NCBI RefSeq assembly: GCF_018986435.1
Contig: NZ_JAHMIN010000016.1
Location: forward strand, 93,439-132,468
Reading direction: 5' to 3'
Length of the DNA: 39,030 nucleotides
From: Hahella sp. HN01
GTDB taxonomy: Bacteria > Pseudomonadota > Gammaproteobacteria > Pseudomonadales > Oleiphilaceae
Part shown: positions 34,549 to 39,030 of the stretch, one piece after another
Layout: the number at the start of each line of letters is the position of its first letter
Position numbering within the stretch: the stretch's first letter is position 1
Made by a program: the position numbers and the translations under genes
Notes under the pieces: generated by a model
Databases searched by the model: none
Told to the model about the DNA's origin: nothing
The model's input: the letters and a program-made list of their open reading frames with translations, nothing else

Positions 34549-35156
34549 CGCCCGTCCCATTCACAAAAGTTTTCTAGAATTTTCAAACCGTTATCCTGAC
34601 TTTTTTCAGGATGAAACTGCACTCCGACGATATTGTCCCGGCCGACCACGACGGGGAACGAAGCGCCATATTCCGTTTCCGCAATCACGTGGCGGCGATC
34701 TTGCGCTGCAAAGTAATAGGAATGCACAAAGTAGAAATCCACATGCTTTTTCACCCCCTGAAAAATCGGGTGTTCCTGATGATGAATCAGCGCATTCCAT
34801 CCTACATGCGGAACCGGACCATCGACCTCCAGATGACGCACCACACCGGGTATCAGATCAAGGCCGGCGTTCACGCCGCCCTCTTCGCCTTGCGTCGCCA
34901 ACAATTGCATGCCAAGACAGACGCCCATCAACGGACGCCCCTGTTGAACGTGGTCATGGATCGCCTCCAGTAAGGCCGCCGACGCCAGATTGGCCATGGC
35001 GTTTCCGAAAGCGCCGACACCGGGAATGATCAGGTGCGTCAATTCGGCTAGCTGATCCGGCGCGGCGACGACATGGGCGTCGTACCCCACGGCGTCAATG
35101 GCGTTGAGCACCGACTTGATATTGCCCATACCATAGTTCAATACGCCGATATTCAT
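34542..35156 (-). CDS. hisH2: HisH2-type glutamine amidotransferase subunit
   Basis: This 204-residue class I glutamine amidotransferase has the triad Cys80 (GVCLGMQ), His182 and Glu184 (QFHPEKS), and the oxyanion segment PGVGAFG. It hydrolyses glutamine and passes ammonia through the HisF2 barrel. The setting (no other his genes, an N-acetyl sugar amidotransferase upstream, a HisF2 lacking the cyclase Asp downstream) assigns it to acetamidino-sugar formation rather than histidine synthesis. Its ATG overlaps the pseA stop (ATGA) and its stop overlaps the hisF2 start. Confidence 0.9.
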   Translation of the reverse strand: MNIGVLNYGMGNIKSVLNAIDAVGYDAHVVAAPDQLAELTHLIIPGVGAFGNAMANLASAALLEAIHDHVQQGRPLMGVCLGMQLLATQGEEGGVNAGLDLIPGVVRHLEVDGPVPHVGWNALIHHQEHPIFQGVKKHVDFYFVHSYYFAAQDRRHVIAETEYGASFPVVVGRDNIVGVQFHPEKSQDNGLKILENFCEWDGRC

Positions 35157-36334
35157 CCAGGCTCATCCTCCCGGTACCATTTAATGGCGTCCCAGAGCGG
35201 TTCGCCGCGGACAGGATGGTCAAAGTCAGGTTCGAAAGGCGGTATGACCATTCCAGACACGATTTCATTAAACTCCTGCTCGGTCAGCCCCACATATCCC
35301 AGGAAAATATCCAGAGACTCCGGTCGCCGCCCATCCAGTTCATTCAAGCGTTCAGCTTCTTCCAGAGAAATGCGGCCGCGACGCAGCTTCATGGCGTTTA
35401 TTTGCGTGATACGACTATAACCACGCTTTAAATACTTGATGTAGTCACGGGTTCCCTGCATAAAGCATTCAATTTTCTCACACGTGGTGTTCACCGCTAT
35501 CGGCGCGCTTTCCACCTCGTCTGTCCGCCAGCCCAGCTCTTCCTTGATCACTTTCACGTGCTTCTCATAATCCCAGGGGATAAAGCTTCCCAGGCAAACG
35601 GAGGCGTAGCCGATTCGCTTGAGGTCTTTCAGGCTGGGATAAGTGAACGGGGCCAGATCGCGGCGGTCGATCGGGTCTTCCGGCGAATTGATCATGCCGT
35701 ACATGTCGTCCGCGGATATGCCAAGATTGCGGATCATGTTGAATTTCTTCTCATCCTCGTACTCGATCTCATCGTTGAGATAATCGTAATACGCAGTGAT
35801 CTCCGCCTGCGGCTCGCCCCAGATGATCAACGGCACATTGAACTTAACCGCAATCTGCATGGGGTATGAATAAATGCCTGTGTGACAATGCCAGCAAAAG
35901 TCGGTCTTGCGACGAAAAGACTCCAGCATCAAACGTTTGACGATCTTCCAGTTGGGCGTGAATTCAATAACGTCCACCCCCAGCTTTTTGAATGTGCGCG
36001 TACAGTTTTCTTCAATAGTCGGCCGCATAAAACCATGATTGAAGCGTACGACCAGTGGTTTGACGCCATACTCCTTGACCAGATAGTAAAGTTGATAGGT
36101 GCTGTCCTTGCCTCCGCTGAACGGCACAATGCAGTCGTAATCGTATTTACCCCGGTATTTTGCAATCAGCTGATCCAGCAGCGTCTTGCGCGCGCCCCAA
36201 TCAATCTGATCCGCCTTGATCTCCCAGGACCGACAGATATTGCACACGCCATTCGCATCAAATTCGATGGTTTCATATGTCTCGGGCAGCAGGCACCGAG
36301 TGCATCTCTTCAGCTTTTTCATAGCAGTATTCAT
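35153..36334 (-). CDS. pseA: N-acetyl sugar amidotransferase (PseA/WbpG family)
   Basis: This 393-residue enzyme of the PP-loop ATP pyrophosphatase fold has the SGGKDS loop (residues 73-78), which adenylates the acetamido oxygen before ammonia replaces it. Cys pairs CTRC (11, 14), CNIC (31, 34) and CWHC (147, 150) form the metal-binding knuckles typical of this family. PseA in Campylobacter makes acetamidino-pseudaminic acid, and WbpG with HisH2/HisF2 does the same on mannosaminuronate in Pseudomonas O5. With Maf and two flagellins nearby, a flagellar acetamidino-nonulosonate is the best guess. The start is ATG 36334 or 36322. Confidence 0.9.
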   Translation of the reverse strand: MNTAMKKLKRCTRCLLPETYETIEFDANGVCNICRSWEIKADQIDWGARKTLLDQLIAKYRGKYDYDCIVPFSGGKDSTYQLYYLVKEYGVKPLVVRFNHGFMRPTIEENCTRTFKKLGVDVIEFTPNWKIVKRLMLESFRRKTDFCWHCHTGIYSYPMQIAVKFNVPLIIWGEPQAEITAYYDYLNDEIEYEDEKKFNMIRNLGISADDMYGMINSPEDPIDRRDLAPFTYPSLKDLKRIGYASVCLGSFIPWDYEKHVKVIKEELGWRTDEVESAPIAVNTTCEKIECFMQGTRDYIKYLKRGYSRITQINAMKLRRGRISLEEAERLNELDGRRPESLDIFLGYVGLTEQEFNEIVSGMVIPPFEPDFDHPVRGEPLWDAIKWYREDEPG

Positions 36335-36375
36335 AGCAATATTATTCAGTTTAATACTTTTAAGGAGTAGCGGAT

Positions 36376-37152
36376 CTAGAGGCAGAAGCCATCATCCACA
36401 ATCAGGTTGCCGCCATTGATGTAACGTGAAGCGTCAGACAATAAAAACACCAGCGCGCCGCAGATATCGTCAGGGTCCAACATGCCTTTTTCGCTGCAAT
36501 ATTCCGCATAGGCTTGCAAAAAAGCTTCCGGTTGGCCGTCTGCAATGCCGCCAGGACTGATGGCATTGACCTTTACGCCGGTGCCACGCAAGTACTTCGC
36601 CATGTAACGTGTGAGGTGGATGAGCGCGGATTTAATCGCCGCATACTCCACCGGCATCGTCATCGTCGTCCCCTGATAAATATCGAAGCGGGGAGCCGTC
36701 ACCCCATAAATGGAGGCAATATTCACAATGGCGCCGCCGCCCTGTGCGACAAAGTGCCTGGCGAACTGTTGTGACGCCAAAAAGTATCCCCCCAGATGCA
36801 ATGACAGATTGCCGCAAAAATCTTCATATTCCACATCGAAAAAGCTGCGCCCGTATTGCTTATTGCGGGGATAGGCGCTGTTGACCAGGGCGTTGATCGC
36901 CCCCATTGCGCGTTCGGTTTCAGCGATGGCCTTCAGGATGCTTTCTTTATCAGTGATATCGCATTTAACCGCGCACGCCGCCTCTCGGCCAAATTCGCTT
37001 TGCAGACTCTCTGCAAAAGACTCAGCCTGGGATAAATCTATATCCGCCACCGCCACCCTGCCGCCAGCCTGCAGCACTGCGCGACAAAACTTCCCGCCAA
37101 GCAGACCGCATCCGCCAGTGATGACGACGACTTTCCCTTCCAATTGCTTCAT
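36376..37152 (-). CDS. Short-chain dehydrogenase/reductase
   Basis: This 258-residue classical SDR has the Rossmann nucleotide loop ITGGCGLLGGKF (TGxxxGxG variant, residues 12-19), acidic Asp37-Asp39 after strand 2 (NAD preference), the active Ser147 (IVNIASIYG), Tyr170 and Lys174 (EYAAIKSAL), and the usual C-terminal GGNLIVDDGFCL. It probably oxidises or reduces a sugar or polyol intermediate in the operon; SDRs of this kind appear in legionaminic and other flagellar sugar loci. I use ATG 37152; a TTG start 12 bases upstream is possible. It is 41 bases before pseA on the same strand. Confidence 0.88.
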   Translation of the reverse strand: MKQLEGKVVVITGGCGLLGGKFCRAVLQAGGRVAVADIDLSQAESFAESLQSEFGREAACAVKCDITDKESILKAIAETERAMGAINALVNSAYPRNKQYGRSFFDVEYEDFCGNLSLHLGGYFLASQQFARHFVAQGGGAIVNIASIYGVTAPRFDIYQGTTMTMPVEYAAIKSALIHLTRYMAKYLRGTGVKVNAISPGGIADGQPEAFLQAYAEYCSEKGMLDPDDICGALVFLLSDASRYINGGNLIVDDGFCL

Positions 37153-37205
37153 ACATTCGTTCAACTTCTATAACGCCTTATCTACACGACTGACTCTGAC
37201 TGGCC

Positions 37206-38087
37206 TCAAGGCACCATCACCTTGGCCTGCCCTTTCAGGACTGGGCCGTGCTGCATATCAATGGATTTTCCTGCGAAACGTTGTTGCGCATATAAGGGCC
37301 ATAACTCATAAGCCTGAGTCCAATGCACCGGACTGGGTAGCAACAACATCGTCGCAACGTATCTGGGAGAGTGCGGGTCCCGAGAGAACACGCCGCGATG
37401 CAGCACATCCCGGGGTCTGAAGACCAGCGCTTCACCAGCTCGCGTACAATGATCGTAGGGCTTATAAACAATATTGGCGCGGTCGAAATACTCGCCCAGA
37501 TCAGAGCGACGTTCGTTGAGCGGTGGAAATGAATACCCCTGCTCCGCCAGCTCATAGGTGACGTTGACGTCCAGCGCTTCTGTTCCAGCGCCGCTGATTT
37601 CTCCGCCGGTGAAATAAATAATGATCTTTATATGCCCGGTAGGCCCTGCGTCCCGATGCCAGCGATAGGACACATCGTCCTCCACTTGCGTAGGGAAGGT
37701 GCGATGAAAACACAGAGAGTGAACCATGTACTCGGACTGGAAGAAGTTAACCAGGATGCGATCCATGTCCAGGTTGAGCACCGCTCCATACATCTCTCTT
37801 ATCCAGTCCGCGTCATTCCGGTAGTCAAATCTAACGGTCTCCACGTGAGGGTCCAGCCAGGCGCTGCGGTCATCATTCTGCAGGCGCTGCAGCTGTTGCA
37901 TAACGCGCTCTACATGCGCCGTATCCAATACCTGCAGGCGATCAAAACCGTTGTTGTAAAAAGATGAATATCCCGGCATGGTCAGAAACCGGGTGAAAGC
38001 CTGCTGGCACTCCAGATGATACTGGCGACAACCGGTTCGCAGGTCATAATGTTCCGACACTTGCCTCATGATTTCAGATGCGGACAT
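37206..38087 (-). CDS. Phytanoyl-CoA dioxygenase-family (PhyH) Fe(II)/2-oxoglutarate oxygenase
   Basis: This 293-residue protein has a double-stranded beta-helix oxygenase core. The iron triad is His144 and Asp146 in YRWHRDAGPTGH, and His230 in RPRDVLHRG; a downstream Arg (in PRYVATM) would bind 2-oxoglutarate. PhyH-family enzymes hydroxylate diverse small molecules. Within a sugar operon it may hydroxylate a carbohydrate or an acyl substituent, but no precedent fixes the substrate. The gene lies between the methyltransferase and SDR genes with short gaps (39 and 53 bases), so it is co-transcribed. Confidence 0.82.
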   Translation of the reverse strand: MSASEIMRQVSEHYDLRTGCRQYHLECQQAFTRFLTMPGYSSFYNNGFDRLQVLDTAHVERVMQQLQRLQNDDRSAWLDPHVETVRFDYRNDADWIREMYGAVLNLDMDRILVNFFQSEYMVHSLCFHRTFPTQVEDDVSYRWHRDAGPTGHIKIIIYFTGGEISGAGTEALDVNVTYELAEQGYSFPPLNERRSDLGEYFDRANIVYKPYDHCTRAGEALVFRPRDVLHRGVFSRDPHSPRYVATMLLLPSPVHWTQAYELWPLYAQQRFAGKSIDMQHGPVLKGQAKVMVP

Positions 38088-38126
38088 AAAGCTTCCCCCT
38101 GATATGCGTCAGTCCCAGAATTCGCT

Positions 38127-38987
38127 CTACTTCAGCCTGAATATCGTCATGATGTCGTAGGTTTTACCCTCAAACTCTGGGTGGGCGTCCTCCTGAAAAA
38201 TAACCCGGTCAATGGAGGTCCCGAACAACGCCAGCAACTCATTGGTATGTTTGAACTTGGTGCCCGCAGTGACATGGGGTTTGTTGTTGGCTTTCGACCA
38301 TTGCTCCCAGTACGCCTCATCCACAATTTCCTGCACCTGGCAGCCAATGGCGATGTGAGCGCCAGGCTTGGCCACCCGCAATACTTCCTGCGCCGCCTTT
38401 TTATTGTCTTTGCTGTATGCCAGCACCCAGCCAAGGATAATGATGTCGAAAGAGTGGTCCGGATAAGGCATGGCGTGCATGTCGCCAGCGTCGATATAGG
38501 GAGAAAAGCTAAACAGATCCAGACCACGGATATTATTTTCATTAAAGCCCGAGGATATCAGGCAAAGCAGCTCCGACTCCGAACGCGGCCCCACCGTCAG
38601 CACTCGCATTTTCGGCATGTTTCGCGCAATGAAGCCAATCTGGCACAAGGGGGCGATCAAGCGCTCCGGACGATTATGAGTGACGTCATCCGCCAGACAG
38701 GACATGTTGTATTCAATGCAGTTATCGATAACGGCGGAGTCGACGTTCGCCGCCCGCTCGATACTCTCGCGATTCACCTGGGCCATGCGGTTGCGGGTCA
38801 GTATCATTCGCACTGCCGGCACTTTCAGCAGGTCTACCGGGCTTTGATTGAGGTGAGCGTTAATGTCCGCCAAATCCTGTTGCGACAGCGTCACCGGCGG
38901 CAGCTTGGCGGGTTTGGGCGCAGATTGCGGGGTCTGCGTAATAGGTTGAATCTCTACAAAGTCATCGTGTGGATTGTGAGTCGTCAT
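38127..38987 (-). CDS. Class I SAM-dependent methyltransferase-like protein
   Basis: This 286-residue protein has a proline-rich N-terminal 60 residues and a methyltransferase fold from about residue 125. Motif I is VLTVGPRSESEL, a variant of VLDxGxGxG, and the acidic end of strand 2 is RGLDLF. GDMHAMPYPDHSFDIIILGWVLAYSKD is the motif III/IV region and EVLRVAKPGAHIAIG the post-motif helix and strand. Such variants occur in polysaccharide loci. AGAGGA lies 5 bases before the ATG at 38987. It is the most upstream complete gene of the sugar operon; methylation of the sugar or its carrier is the likely role, by inference. Confidence 0.82.
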   Translation of the reverse strand: MTTHNPHDDFVEIQPITQTPQSAPKPAKLPPVTLSQQDLADINAHLNQSPVDLLKVPAVRMILTRNRMAQVNRESIERAANVDSAVIDNCIEYNMSCLADDVTHNRPERLIAPLCQIGFIARNMPKMRVLTVGPRSESELLCLISSGFNENNIRGLDLFSFSPYIDAGDMHAMPYPDHSFDIIILGWVLAYSKDNKKAAQEVLRVAKPGAHIAIGCQVQEIVDEAYWEQWSKANNKPHVTAGTKFKHTNELLALFGTSIDRVIFQEDAHPEFEGKTYDIMTIFRLK

Positions 38988-39030
38988 GGCTTCCTCTCTC
39001 GCACAGGCTGCTGTTCTTTGCCGGGGTGAC
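38984..39030 (-). CDS. Possible 3' end of an upstream operon gene
   Basis: One minus-strand frame is open from the window edge for 15 codons and stops with a TGA that overlaps the methyltransferase ATG as ATGA. This is the same coupling seen between pseA and hisH2. The visible tail (PGKEQQPVRERKP) is charged, as many C-termini are. Fifteen codons is too short to be certain. Confidence 0.3.
   Translation of the reverse strand, partial: HPGKEQQPVRERKP

Noticed and set aside
34542-35156. Histidine biosynthesis HisH/HisF pair
   Set aside because: No other his genes are present, the HisF copy lacks the catalytic Asp11, and both are coupled to a PseA/WbpG-type amidotransferase.
38181-39029. Long plus-strand open frame opposite the methyltransferase
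   Set aside because: It is antisense to a well-supported gene, is rich in His/Arg/Gln as expected of an antisense shadow, has no family resemblance, and runs off the edge.

Overview
The window looks like chromosome from a motile gammaproteobacterium. The flagellin-proximal order (flagellin, flaG, fliD, fliS), sigma-28 and sigma-54 flagellar promoters, RdgC, a Pat-type lysine acetyltransferase, TrhA and a DUF2788 protein all fit the Pseudomonas/Oceanospirillales part of the class. A Hahella-like marine species is my best guess, but that is inference from gene content and moderate GC. I see no rRNA, tRNA, CRISPR array, insertion sequence or integrase.

Layout. Bases 1-9500 hold mostly housekeeping genes: the start of an outer-membrane-type protein facing a LacI-type regulator, then a DUF2788 membrane protein, a membrane-anchored SGNH hydrolase, a glutaredoxin-like protein with yaaA, acetyl-CoA synthetase (acsA), and a LysR regulator facing doxX and a ygiD-type dioxygenase, followed by trhA. 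Bases 9600-16900 hold a chemoreceptor with a C-terminal PilZ domain, two tandem periplasmic solute-binding proteins, a YjbR protein, a carboxylesterase-fold protein lacking its catalytic serine, and rdgC. Bases 16900-20900 hold the protein acetyltransferase pat, divergent from a class II histone-deacetylase-like gene. The classical Pat substrate, Acs, is encoded in the same window.

Bases 20950-33000 are flagellar. On the minus strand the order is maf (flagellin glycosyltransferase), flagellin A, flaG, fliD, fliS. On the plus strand a second flagellin is followed by a TPR/methyltransferase-like gene. Flagellin A and fliD each have a recognisable sigma-28 promoter, and that of fliD lies inside the flaG terminator hairpin. 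Flagellin B has a near-consensus sigma-54 promoter. Both flagellins are very long because a module of about 200 residues is duplicated in the variable region.

Bases 33100-39030 form a tightly coupled minus-strand operon: methyltransferase, PhyH-type dioxygenase, SDR, N-acetyl sugar amidotransferase (PseA/WbpG type), HisH2, HisF2 and a hexapeptide acetyltransferase. The last four genes overlap or are separated by 2 nt. I infer that this operon makes an acetamidino-modified, possibly further methylated or oxidised, nonulosonic-type sugar that Maf attaches to the flagellins.

The most notable non-coding structure is a hairpin repeat seen at 7957-7989 and 14175-14205. Its stem carries a compensatory base change, and each copy lies just upstream of a start codon. 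The second copy ends a run of four consecutive hairpins.
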